Source: Candidatus Amesbacteria bacterium
Lineage (GTDB): Bacteria; Patescibacteriota; Microgenomatia; CAZETR01; Amesbacteraceae
Assembly: GCA_027331445.1 (NCBI GenBank)
Contig: DAHWUD010000009.1
Span: 1 to 38,278, forward strand
Length of the DNA stretch: 38,278 bases
Reading direction: 5' to 3'
How positions within the stretch are numbered: position 1 is the first letter of the stretch; every line of letters starts with the position of its first letter. Of this stretch, positions 24,421-31,641 are shown piece after piece. The translations under genes were made by a program, and so were the position numbers. Under the pieces are notes generated by a model, which saw only the letters and a list, made by a program, of their open reading frames with translations, did not search any database and was not told where the DNA came from.

Positions 24421-25506
24421 CTATGTGACCGCCGATTTGAGGGCCGGTTCTTCTAGGCGTTGATTCATTTCGTAAAGGGCAACTATAAACAACGATTCGC
24501 TCCAACCCAGGGGGGTGTTTTCGTTGTAGTCGGGAGAGTTGGAATAATATAGCTCGGGCAGGCCTTCGGGGGTATCCTCGGCGATGAGATTTTTGAGCAG
24601 GTCGTTGGCCTTGTCCATATGACCCAGCTTTTGGTAAATGATGGCCAGCCAGGCTAAACCAAAAGTCCATTCCGCCTCCTCGCTGGTAGAATCCAGGTTT
24701 TTGTTGTAATAGCGATCGCCCTTGTAGCGGATGACTCCCCGCTTTTTGAGTAAATGGTATTCGACATTGGCCAAAATCTGGTCCTGTTGGAAGGAATTGG
24801 CGACGTGGTAGGGCCAGATGAGGGACAGCAGGGATAAATCCACAAACTTGCCGGCTGATTCCCGGGGTAGAAGGTTGTTTAAAGTTTTTTCGCCGCGGCG
24901 GATAAGAATGGCCGGAACTTCGATATCCGGAACCTGCGCGATGGATTTGAGGCCGGCGACACAGGCGCCGACGGAACTGGCATGCAATTCTTCGCCTTCC
25001 TCCCACATTCCGCTGTCCCGGTCCTGCCAATATTGGATGGAATTTAAGTATTTAACCAGCTTGTTGACGATGCGGATATGGTCGGGGGTTTTGAGGATGG
25101 AGCGGTGCTGGTTGATTTCCAGCTCGCCCAGGCGGAAAAGGATACAGCCCACGGCGTCGTTTTGCTTATTCCCCCACTCTTCCCAGAATTCGTCAAATGT
25201 CTCGGGGTGAAAGCGGGCATGAATGTATTCGAAGGGAGCCTGGGGTTTGTGGGCGATGGCATAGTCAATTTTGTCCTCGTAGCGCAGAAAGATCTCCAAA
25301 ATGGCCTCGTATGTCTTTTCCACCGTTTTCCAGTCGCCAATGACTTCAAAGGCTAAAGTCTCGTAAAAATTATCCCGCAGCCAGGATTTGTCATAGCCGG
25401 TGGAGACACCCGGTTTGGAAGCCGAAAAGAGACCGCTTTTATACTGCAGATGCCTGAGAATATCAATGTGGCGCTTGATTAATTGGTCGTAAGTCAGGCG
25501 GGCCAT
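24421..25506 (-). CDS. GH15-like glucoamylase/phosphorylase-kinase-like protein
   Basis: 361 aa, (alpha/alpha)6-barrel type. Seen: the SWLRDNFYE segment (41-49), IHARFHPETFDEFWEEWGNKQNDAVG (about 95-120), which resembles the phosphorylase kinase alpha/GH15 family, and DSGMWEEGEELHASS (about 164-178), holding a likely general acid Glu. No signal peptide, so it presumably acts on cytoplasmic alpha-glucan or a similar substrate. The tRNA-Glu promoter overlaps its start codon on the other strand. Confidence 0.8.
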   Translation of the reverse strand: MARLTYDQLIKRHIDILRHLQYKSGLFSASKPGVSTGYDKSWLRDNFYETLAFEVIGDWKTVEKTYEAILEIFLRYEDKIDYAIAHKPQAPFEYIHARFHPETFDEFWEEWGNKQNDAVGCILFRLGELEINQHRSILKTPDHIRIVNKLVKYLNSIQYWQDRDSGMWEEGEELHASSVGACVAGLKSIAQVPDIEVPAILIRRGEKTLNNLLPRESAGKFVDLSLLSLIWPYHVANSFQQDQILANVEYHLLKKRGVIRYKGDRYYNKNLDSTSEEAEWTFGLAWLAIIYQKLGHMDKANDLLKNLIAEDTPEGLPELYYSNSPDYNENTPLGWSESLFIVALYEMNQRLEEPALKSAVT

Positions 25507-25534
25507 GACATAAGATTAGTGGGAATGATAAAAT
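25505..25534 (+). promoter_or_regulatory. Promoter of tRNA-Glu
   Basis: ATGACA (25505-25510), 18-bp spacer, TAAAAT (25529-25534), 10 nt before the mature tRNA 5' end. The -35 overlaps the start codon of the divergent GH15-like gene. Confidence 0.55.
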
Positions 25535-25544
25535 TACGCAACTA

Positions 25545-25621
25545 GGCCCCGTCGTCTAGTGGTCCAGGACGCCTGGCTTTCATCCAGGAAATCGAGGGTC
25601 CGATTCCCTCCGGGGTCACCA
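25545..25621 (+). tRNA. tRNA-Glu (UUC), integration target
   Basis: Full cloverleaf: acceptor GGCCCCG/CGGGGTC (one G-U), anticodon stem CCTGG/CCAGG with loop CTTTCAT giving UUC, and T-arm GAGGG/CCCTC. CCA is encoded. The last 20 bases lie within the 33-bp repeat that bounds the downstream element, so the gene stays intact in the integrated state. Confidence 0.95.
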
Positions 25622-25634
25622 AAGGTGAATTTTC
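25602..25634 (+). repeat. attL copy of 33-bp att core
   Basis: Begins GATTCCCTCCGGGGTCACCA and ends 13 bases later with GAATTTTC. Identical over 33 bases to 29717-29749; the flanking bases differ on both sides. It covers the 3' strand of the T-stem, acceptor stem and CCA of tRNA-Glu plus trailer. Confidence 0.92.
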
Positions 25635-26786
25635 TTCAGCAAAACTCTTAATCAGCTGGAAAGAGCTTGATATTTCGTCGGTTCGAAAGGTTCCATTTTC
25701 ATAAACGACCCCCTTAGGAAAAATTGCCTTCTGCAAAACTGTTTTTTCGTTCGGTTTCATATGCTCCCAATAATTTCCGACGTGAGCTACAAAGTGGATG
25801 GTGAAGTCAATTACTGCTTCAGCTTCACTTCTGTCAATCTTATTTTCTGACAGTTCAACCTTTAATACCGACTCCTCTGCCCTTAATTGGTCTAACATGG
25901 TCAATTCCTCCCCTTCCGTAATTTTTCCTACTCGTCTTGATCTCATTACGTCAAGTTTTTCGTTGCCGATATCGTTTATTTTCCCTAAGATCTTAGTCTC
26001 TTCCGTCTCATGTAAGCTTGCACTCCTTTCGACATCCTCAAGGAGCGTCGCCTTAAGCAATGCAAGCTGAACCGGGCTCAAGGTAAATTGATTAAGGTAC
26101 TCCGAGAAACTGCTTTCTAGGTCACTTCTACGCCAGCTGTGAGGAGCTGGGCAGCCTTTTGTGGTGCAGTGATAATAAGGATAGCTTCCGCCACTCCGGC
26201 CCTTGCTGTAGCTTCCACGTAAAGGAGATAGGCATGTTCCACAAAGGGTGAAGTGTCTGAGAGGAAAATCGATTGATTTCCCCGTGATTTTTACTCGTTT
26301 TGGTTCTCCATAAATGGCCTTATTTGATCTACTCCATAAATCTTCGGTTATTATGGCTTCATGGACCCCGGGTGCTTCCATTTTCCAGTCAGCTGCCTCC
26401 ATAACACCGTAGTAAAACTTCTTTTTGAGGATTTTGTCTATCGTCTTGACCGTAGCTTTTTGTTTCCATAGTCTTCCAAATCCCCTATCATTCATCTTTT
26501 GGGTTAGCTGTTCTTTTGAATATAATTTTGTAGCTGCTTCTTCGAAAAGAGAAGTAATTATCGGCCGTAACTCTTCTACTACCTCAACAGTTTTCTTTCC
26601 GTTCTTGATACCATGCCTATAGCCAATAGGTGCCCCCCACGGCCACCGGCCGGCGTTAAAAGCCGCTTTCATACCACTGGCTGTCCTTTCTGACCTCACA
26701 TCATTATCTAACTGTGCCCAAACAAGCATCATGCCTCTCATCGCCTTACCCATGGCGTTATTTTCAGATGGCTCTGTGGCCGACAT

Positions 26787-27168
26787 GTATAGACGATGTA
26801 CAGCATCGCACAGTAAACCACTCTCAATTTAATCGTAATTGACAGAAAATACAGAAGAAAAGGTGGAGGTAAGATATAGACCCCGTACTGAACGGACTAT
26901 CGGGTGCCGAGTAGTCATCTATTCTCAAATCTCACACATTCAATCGTAAATAACAGATACTACAGAAAAGTTACTAAGCACATGTATAAACGGTAACCTG
27001 AATACAGATAAAACAGCTTTTACCGAATTTCACTTTATTCAAAACTTCTCTGGAAGCTAGTATCGAGGCTAATCGGCAACTCCTTCCCCCGATTATATTA
27101 GGAAAAGTTAGCTTAACTTCGGAAAACTTGTGCTTGACAACTAGTTGTATTGGTTGTACTATATCAAC
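26787..27168. other. Non-coding control region with ACAG repeats
   Basis: No gene is seen in these 382 bp. Three copies of ACAG-N5-ACAG lie at 26842-26854, 26953-26965 and 27004-27016. The first two sit in a longer imperfect repeat starting AATCGTAA (26831-26856 and 26942-26967, 22 of 26 identical). A small inverted repeat GATG-N5-CATC lies at 26794-26806. It may be a recombination-accessory, replication or regulator-binding site. Confidence 0.5.
27134..27162 (+). promoter_or_regulatory. RHH gene promoter with palindromic operator
   Basis: TTGACA (27134-27139), 17-bp spacer, TACTAT (27157-27162), 6 nt before ATG. A perfect 12-bp palindrome ACAACTAGTTGT (27137-27148) overlaps the -35 and spacer, a typical place for autorepression by the RHH product. 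Confidence 0.65.
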
Positions 27169-27429
27169 ATGACCGACTACAAAAGACTAACCATATTTCT
27201 GCCAGAAGAGGTTATTAAAACCCTAAAGAAAATTGCTATCGACACGGGCGTGCCCGTTTCAAGATATATAGAGGAGCTAGTTGAAGAGCATACTAAAAAG
27301 AGAGAGAAAGATGCATCGAACCAACTTGCTCAAGTAGTCAGTACTCCCTCAATCCAGCCTTCTACAACAACCCCAACTAGCACCCAGCCTAATGTAACCG
27401 TAGCTGAACCAGTGATGTACAAGGATTAG
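27169..27429 (+). CDS. Ribbon-helix-helix (CopG/Arc-type) regulator
   Basis: 86 aa from ATG at 27169. Residues about 5-45 fit an RHH fold: a beta strand KRLTIFLP, helix EEVIKTLKKIAIDTG and helix PVSRYIEELVEEHTKK. A long Ser/Thr/Pro-rich tail (about 55-86) follows. A longer frame from TTG at 27145 would start inside the promoter, so the ATG, 6 nt from the -10, is chosen. It probably represses its own promoter through the overlapping palindrome, and perhaps the cargo genes downstream on the same strand. Confidence 0.8.
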   Translation: MTDYKRLTIFLPEEVIKTLKKIAIDTGVPVSRYIEELVEEHTKKREKDASNQLAQVVSTPSIQPSTTTPTSTQPNVTVAEPVMYKD

Positions 27430-27437
27430 TAATACCT

Positions 27438-27647
27438 ATGAAAATTGATATTAAATTAAAATCCCAAAAAGATAATTTGTCCAAATGGATGCCAGTTACC
27501 ATCCTAAATATACACGAGGGGGATAAAGTTCATGTTATTAGATGGGAGTGGCAAAATCAACGATTTGAAAGCCAGGAAAAAGCAGATTTCTATGCTAATT
27601 TCAATTCAATTAGAAAGCTTAAAAGGGAATGTTTTATCCTCTCTTAA
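27438..27647 (+). CDS. Small hypothetical protein of the element
   Basis: 69 aa, no family recognised. Charged, with two Trp-containing segments (LSKWMPVTI and VIRWEWQNQRFES); no membrane segment. It starts 8 bp after the RHH stop, so it is probably co-transcribed. The composition and spacing support a real gene. Confidence 0.55.
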   Translation: MKIDIKLKSQKDNLSKWMPVTILNIHEGDKVHVIRWEWQNQRFESQEKADFYANFNSIRKLKRECFILS

Positions 27648-27674
27648 TCAAATTCCTGCCCCGAAAAAACGTAA

Positions 27675-28436
27675 ATGGACATCAATGACAAATCTGAATT
27701 AAACAGAAAATACTTTTTGGATGGAGACACATATAATTGTCCCTTTTGTAACCGCCATTCAATAGTCTACTCAATACGTGATTCCTTTAGTTTTGACTGG
27801 TCTAAGAATAAGGCAGTCTACGGCTATATAGTCATGTGTCATGGGTGCAATGGAATATCCTTACATTTGTCCTACCACCCTTTAAACTCTGATAAGTTTA
27901 CCCTGTCTTTCGAGTTCAGGGATAAGGACGGCAAATTAGCCCACCATAAGCCAGAGGCTGATAACCTAGATAAGTACTTTTTTTACCATCAACCCGATAG
28001 TTTTTTCACTCTGGACGAACGGATACCAAAAATCATAAGAGAACTAGTATCGGAAGCGGATGGTTGTCGAAGGATGAACTGGCTAGTCGGGGCGTCGGGA
28101 GCTTTAAGAAAGGCTACTTACAAATTTCTTCAAGAACAAGGGTCTACGGGTAATAGTTACGAAGAGCAGATTAAATGGTTAAAAACAAAACATTCCCTCG
28201 TAGCCTCGGAATACTTTGACGCACTGTCAAACATTCAAGGGATGACGAGTGAGGAACTGCATGAAGACAAAGATTGGGAACCATGGACAAGAGAGGAATT
28301 TGACTTTCTGGTAGCCACCGTCAAAGCTGTCCTACATGAAGTGTATGTTGTTCCTGATGAAAGGAAATCCATGCTAGCTAAAGTTTTATACTTAGGGCCG
28401 GAAAAGAAAAATAGTCAGACTTCACAGAAGGCATAA
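27675..28436 (+). CDS. Zinc-finger protein with DUF4145-like C-terminal domain
   Basis: 253 aa. The N-terminal half holds a four-Cys zinc module: CPFC (C22, C25) and CHGC (C55, C58). The C-terminal half (about 115-240) reads like DUF4145, a HEPN-like helical bundle: IPKIIRELVSEADGC, GASGALRKATYKFLQEQG, a mid-domain helix, and EEFDFLVATVKAVLHEVYVVP. DUF4145 occurs alone and attached to restriction enzymes, so a role in defence or nucleic-acid surveillance is possible, but this is inference. I see no clear RxxxxH catalytic HEPN motif. Start ATG at 27675, 27 bp after the 69-aa gene. Confidence 0.6.
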   Translation: MDINDKSELNRKYFLDGDTYNCPFCNRHSIVYSIRDSFSFDWSKNKAVYGYIVMCHGCNGISLHLSYHPLNSDKFTLSFEFRDKDGKLAHHKPEADNLDKYFFYHQPDSFFTLDERIPKIIRELVSEADGCRRMNWLVGASGALRKATYKFLQEQGSTGNSYEEQIKWLKTKHSLVASEYFDALSNIQGMTSEELHEDKDWEPWTREEFDFLVATVKAVLHEVYVVPDERKSMLAKVLYLGPEKKNSQTSQKA

Positions 28437-28540
28437 CAGAAATCCAAAACACATAATCTCTCCGTTGAGCATTAAGGGTTAAATTCGTCAGCCATTACCC
28501 CAATTATTTTTTGACTTCTCTTTCTAAAATCGATTGAAGT

Positions 28541-28568
28541 TTGTAAAAGTTGGTATTGCAGGTAGAAT
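28541..28568 (+). promoter_or_regulatory. Candidate promoter of P-loop gene
   Basis: TTGTAA (28541-28546), 16-bp spacer, TAGAAT (28563-28568), 8 nt before ATG at 28577. The roughly 140-bp gap upstream otherwise shows nothing. It fits the leaderless spacing used elsewhere. Confidence 0.4.
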
Positions 28569-28576
28569 GATGCCAA

Positions 28577-29626
28577 ATGTTGGAAAACTGGAGGTATAAC
28601 AGAGCGTTGGGGGCAAATGCCAAACAAACGGAGTTTGACGCAAGATGCGTTTTTTTAGAGCAGGAATACTTAACTCAGTTAGCATTGGGACATTTAGGTA
28701 TAGGCGAGACAATCACCCCCTCAGAGGTATCTAAAGTTGGCAGTTTATTGATGCGTCCAGAACTGATACCTAACTTGAGAGTGCCCTATGCAGTTGAAGT
28801 ACTAGGAATGCCAGGTGCAGGCAAATCGACTGTTATAGAGCGTTACTTGAAAGAGTTATGGTCAAGAAACGAGAGAAATAAAGTTTCGCTTATAGATGAG
28901 GGGGCCAGAACGATAAAACAGGAATTTGGTGGTTTGAGATATACAGACCCATTTCAATATTCATTACTGGGAGGGACAGCTACATTTTTAGGTTACATAG
29001 AAGCTTTGAAGAATGTTAACTCGGGATTGAGAATGATGGTTTCAGACAGGGGACAAATCGACAGACGAGTATTTAGGAGGACACTGTTTAGCCAAGGAGA
29101 TGTTAACCCGGGAATAATGACCGACGAGAGTCTATTTATGTATGGGCTGGAAAATACTCCGGTACAGATAGGGGGAGTTATTATGTTGATGGCTCGTCCA
29201 GAGGTGGCGATGGAAAGAAAAAAGAATCTAGGCCCAGTAACAAATATGAACTTTTTGCCAAGACTATACGAGCAATATTGGAGATTGCATGAGGAAATCT
29301 TGCGTGGGGAAGTTCCTTACAGGATTTATGCTTGCATTGATGCAGAAAAGGATAGCGAAGAAGTTTACGAGAGATTCAAATACGCCATGGACACGGCATT
29401 AAATGTTCATAGCATCTACATGGCAGCATTGGCCAAAGCTTTTCCCGAAGAGTTCGATAGAGCCAGGGCTATGCATGACAAAATACCTCGACGAAGAAGC
29501 CATGCTCAAGAAGTATTGGGTAAGAAGCTTGGAGGGAAAAAGGTGCTCATTGTGGGTGGTGACGAGATGGAGTCCGAGGAAGAGATATTAAATAAATCTA
29601 TCCTTGAGGGCTATCGCTTAAAATAA
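28577..29626 (+). CDS. P-loop nucleoside-kinase-like NTPase
   Basis: 349 aa. A roughly 65-residue N-terminal helical extension is followed by a P-loop domain: strand YAVEVLG, Walker A GMPGAGKS (77-84, K83), a DEGAR segment (about 107-111), and SDRGQIDRRVFRR (about 156-168), like the DR[SY] region of deoxynucleoside/thymidylate kinases. A predicted lid/helix pair (ARPEVAMERKK) is typical of that fold. The C-terminal about 90 residues are charged and helical and are not recognised. It may phosphorylate a nucleoside, nucleotide or other small target; it could also be a toxin-like kinase. Last cargo gene before attR. Confidence 0.65.
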   Translation: MLENWRYNRALGANAKQTEFDARCVFLEQEYLTQLALGHLGIGETITPSEVSKVGSLLMRPELIPNLRVPYAVEVLGMPGAGKSTVIERYLKELWSRNERNKVSLIDEGARTIKQEFGGLRYTDPFQYSLLGGTATFLGYIEALKNVNSGLRMMVSDRGQIDRRVFRRTLFSQGDVNPGIMTDESLFMYGLENTPVQIGGVIMLMARPEVAMERKKNLGPVTNMNFLPRLYEQYWRLHEEILRGEVPYRIYACIDAEKDSEEVYERFKYAMDTALNVHSIYMAALAKAFPEEFDRARAMHDKIPRRRSHAQEVLGKKLGGKKVLIVGGDEMESEEEILNKSILEGYRLK

Positions 29627-29716
29627 CTTAGCTATACCGAAGGTTTCCAACTTGACCCATAGCTTTAACCCACGACTTTATCTCCTCAATAATAAGTGAT
29701 AGATTGAGTTCGATAA

Positions 29717-29749
29717 GATTCCCTCCGGGGTCACCAAAGGTGAATTTTC
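29717..29749 (+). repeat. attR copy of 33-bp att core
   Basis: Identical over 33 bases to 25602-25634. It is followed by AGGTGAAC and the ABC transporter promoter region, so host sequence resumes here. The 90 bp before it, after the P-loop gene, hold no feature except the stop codon (29678-29680, minus) that the recombinase frame would reach in the excised circle. Confidence 0.92.
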
Positions 29750-29792
29750 AGGTGAACAAAAGGGGCGGAAATAGGCGTAAAATTGGGAGACC

Positions 29793-31532
29793 ATGAAATA
29801 CTTGTGGCGGTACTATGCCTTTTTGGCTAAATTTAAGTGGCAAATGGCCGGATTCTTGGCCGTGGCCGCGGTGTCCGTAGTGGTGGAAACCGTACGGCCG
29901 TATTGGCTGAAACTGATTCTCGACGCGGCGCAGAATAATAATTGGGGACAGATAATCTTTTATTTCGGACTATTCGGAGCGTCAACCCTGGTGGGCGAAT
30001 GGATTTCATCCCTGGCCAACTACCTGGGAGATAGGGTGCTGATTCCGTTTGCCCGGGAAATCAGGGAGACCATATTTAAGAAAATTCTGGAACTGGACTT
30101 TGCCTACCATGTGGAAAAAAATACCGGATCGCTGATCTCGGCGTTTAAGCGGGGGGACGCGGCGGTATTTAATTTGTTTTCCGATCTGCACCAGGAACTG
30201 TTCCGGGTGCTGATCATGCTTTTGGTAACCCTGTATTTTCTGGCGGTCACCTCGGCAGAAATGGCGCTGATGCTGATGGCGCTGTTTGCCATAAACATGG
30301 GCCTCATCTGGTGGCTGATCAAAATCAACCTGCAGACCAGGACGGACTTTAACGCGGCGGAAGACGAGGTGTCGGGAGTGATCACCGACAGCATGATCAA
30401 TTACGAGACGGTGAAGTTTTTTGCCGGGGAAGAAAAAGAACAGGACAGGCTGGGGCAAAAGTTCAGCGTGTGGACGAGGGATTTGTGGCGGTTTTCCAAT
30501 TCATTCCGGGTGATGGACATTTCCATCGGAACGACGTCTGGGGTGGGGATGCTTTTGATCTTGTGGGTAGTGATCAGGCGGCTGGGACACGGATACAGTA
30601 TCGGGGATTTGGTCATGGTGACCGGGTTTTTAACCTCGCTTTACTACCAGTTTTTCAATTTGTTTTTCCGGGTGCGCAGCGTAGTGAAGAACATGATCGA
30701 CCTGCAGAAATACTTTGAGATTCTGGACAATGACGTAATGGTCAAGGATCCCGCCGTCAAAGCCAAGGCGGAACAGGCGGCCGGAAAAATCGAATTCCGG
30801 GAAGTGGGCTTTACCTACCCAGCCGGGCGGGATGAGACACTGGCGGGCATCAACCTGACGATAGCGGGCGGCGAGCGGGTGGCGTTTGTGGGCAAGTCAG
30901 GGGCCGGAAAAACCACCCTGGTCAAACTGCTGCTGCGGTTTTACGACCCGGCGAGGGGAATCATTAAACTGGACGGGGTGAATATCAAAGATATGAAGAA
31001 GTCCGAGCTGAGAAAAGCCATCGGCGTGGTGCCCCAGGAGCCGATTATGTTTAACAACACGGTGAAATTCAACCTAGCTTACGGCAAGGAATTTGCCGCT
31101 GACCGAGAAATTGAGGAGGCAGCCAGAAGGGCAAACATTCTGGAATTTATTGAAGGGCTGCCTTTGAAGTGGGAAACGCAGGTGGGAGAACGGGGAATTA
31201 AGCTGTCCGGAGGGCAAAAGCAGCGGCTGGCGATAGCCAGGGCGCTATTGTCCGATCCCCGGGTGCTAATATTTGACGAGGCCACTTCAAACCTGGATTC
31301 GGAGTCGGAAGGAAAGATTCAGGCGTCCCTAGACGAGGCAGCCAAAGAGCGGACGATGATCATTATCGCGCACCGGTTTTCCACCATCAGGAACGTGGAC
31401 CGGATATTTGTGCTGGACGACGGAGTGGTAGTGGAGGAAGGAAATCACCAACAACTGATCGCCAAAAACGGGCTGTACCGGATGCTGTGGTCGCTGCAGG
31501 CCCGGGGGAACCGAAAGTTGATGCTGAATTAG
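29793..31532 (+). CDS. ABC transporter, fused permease-ATPase
   Basis: 579 aa half-transporter. The N-terminal part has about six membrane helices (residues 15-300). The ATPase has Walker A GKSGAGKTT, signature LSGGQKQR, Walker B VLIFDEATSNLD and H-loop IIAHRFS. It resembles ABCB/MsbA-type exporters of lipids, peptides or drugs and would act as a homodimer. TAAAAT (29778-29783) ends 9 nt before the ATG, so expression is probably independent of the element. Confidence 0.93.
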   Translation: MKYLWRYYAFLAKFKWQMAGFLAVAAVSVVVETVRPYWLKLILDAAQNNNWGQIIFYFGLFGASTLVGEWISSLANYLGDRVLIPFAREIRETIFKKILELDFAYHVEKNTGSLISAFKRGDAAVFNLFSDLHQELFRVLIMLLVTLYFLAVTSAEMALMLMALFAINMGLIWWLIKINLQTRTDFNAAEDEVSGVITDSMINYETVKFFAGEEKEQDRLGQKFSVWTRDLWRFSNSFRVMDISIGTTSGVGMLLILWVVIRRLGHGYSIGDLVMVTGFLTSLYYQFFNLFFRVRSVVKNMIDLQKYFEILDNDVMVKDPAVKAKAEQAAGKIEFREVGFTYPAGRDETLAGINLTIAGGERVAFVGKSGAGKTTLVKLLLRFYDPARGIIKLDGVNIKDMKKSELRKAIGVVPQEPIMFNNTVKFNLAYGKEFAADREIEEAARRANILEFIEGLPLKWETQVGERGIKLSGGQKQRLAIARALLSDPRVLIFDEATSNLDSESEGKIQASLDEAAKERTMIIIAHRFSTIRNVDRIFVLDDGVVVEEGNHQQLIAKNGLYRMLWSLQARGNRKLMLN

Positions 31533-31534
31533 GC

Positions 31535-31563
31535 TTGAAAAGCGAGTTCTTATATCCTATAAT
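31535..31563 (+). promoter_or_regulatory. Strong consensus promoter
   Basis: TTGAAA (31535-31540), 17-bp spacer, TATAAT (31558-31563), starting 3 bp after the ABC transporter stop. Start codons within 10 nt are lacking, so this transcript would have a leader of about 70 nt before GTG 31642, unlike its neighbours. Confidence 0.6.
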
Positions 31564-31641
31564 ATATCGTCTACGGAACAGCTCAGGTATTTTCCAAGTC
31601 AGCTGAAGCGGGGAATTGACACGGCTACGCACGGACAGGCA

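Larger units (their letters stand above)
25542..26786 (-). pseudogene. Large serine recombinase, catalytic domain missing
   Basis: 414 codons. It starts in the middle of the resolvase fold at MSATEP, then WAQLDNDVRSERT (end of the catalytic domain and helix E), a Recombinase domain (about 50-165), a zinc ribbon (C182, C185, C207, C212) and a C-terminal helical region. The roughly 100 residues carrying the nucleophilic Ser are absent. In-frame family-like codons continue upstream of the ATG to a TAA at 26829-26831, and nothing resembling the catalytic domain follows. The C-terminus runs through attL and adds 19 residues (GPSISWMKARRPGPLDDGA) antisense to tRNA-Glu. It cannot be catalytic alone; residual DNA binding is possible. 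Confidence 0.8.
25602..29749. mobile_element. 4.1-kb integrated element in tRNA-Glu
   Basis: Bounded by the perfect 33-bp repeats, unit length 4115 bp. Contents from left to right: a serine recombinase lacking its catalytic domain (-), a control region, an RHH regulator, a 69-aa protein, a Zn-finger/DUF4145-like protein and a P-loop protein (all +). Base composition is more A+T-rich than the flanks. No replication, capsid or conjugation genes are seen, so it is a satellite-like or decayed element rather than a complete prophage or ICE. Its loss would restore tRNA-Glu followed directly by the ABC transporter promoter region. Confidence 0.88.

Noticed and set aside
25542-26850. Recoded stop (UGA as Gly) restoring a longer recombinase
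   Set aside because: The in-frame stop upstream is TAA, and TGA is used as a normal stop elsewhere (for example uvrB). The sequence beyond also lacks a catalytic domain.
26831-27016. CRISPR array from the ACAG-containing repeats
   Set aside because: There are only three short, imperfect copies at unequal spacing (111 and 51 bp), with no cas genes.
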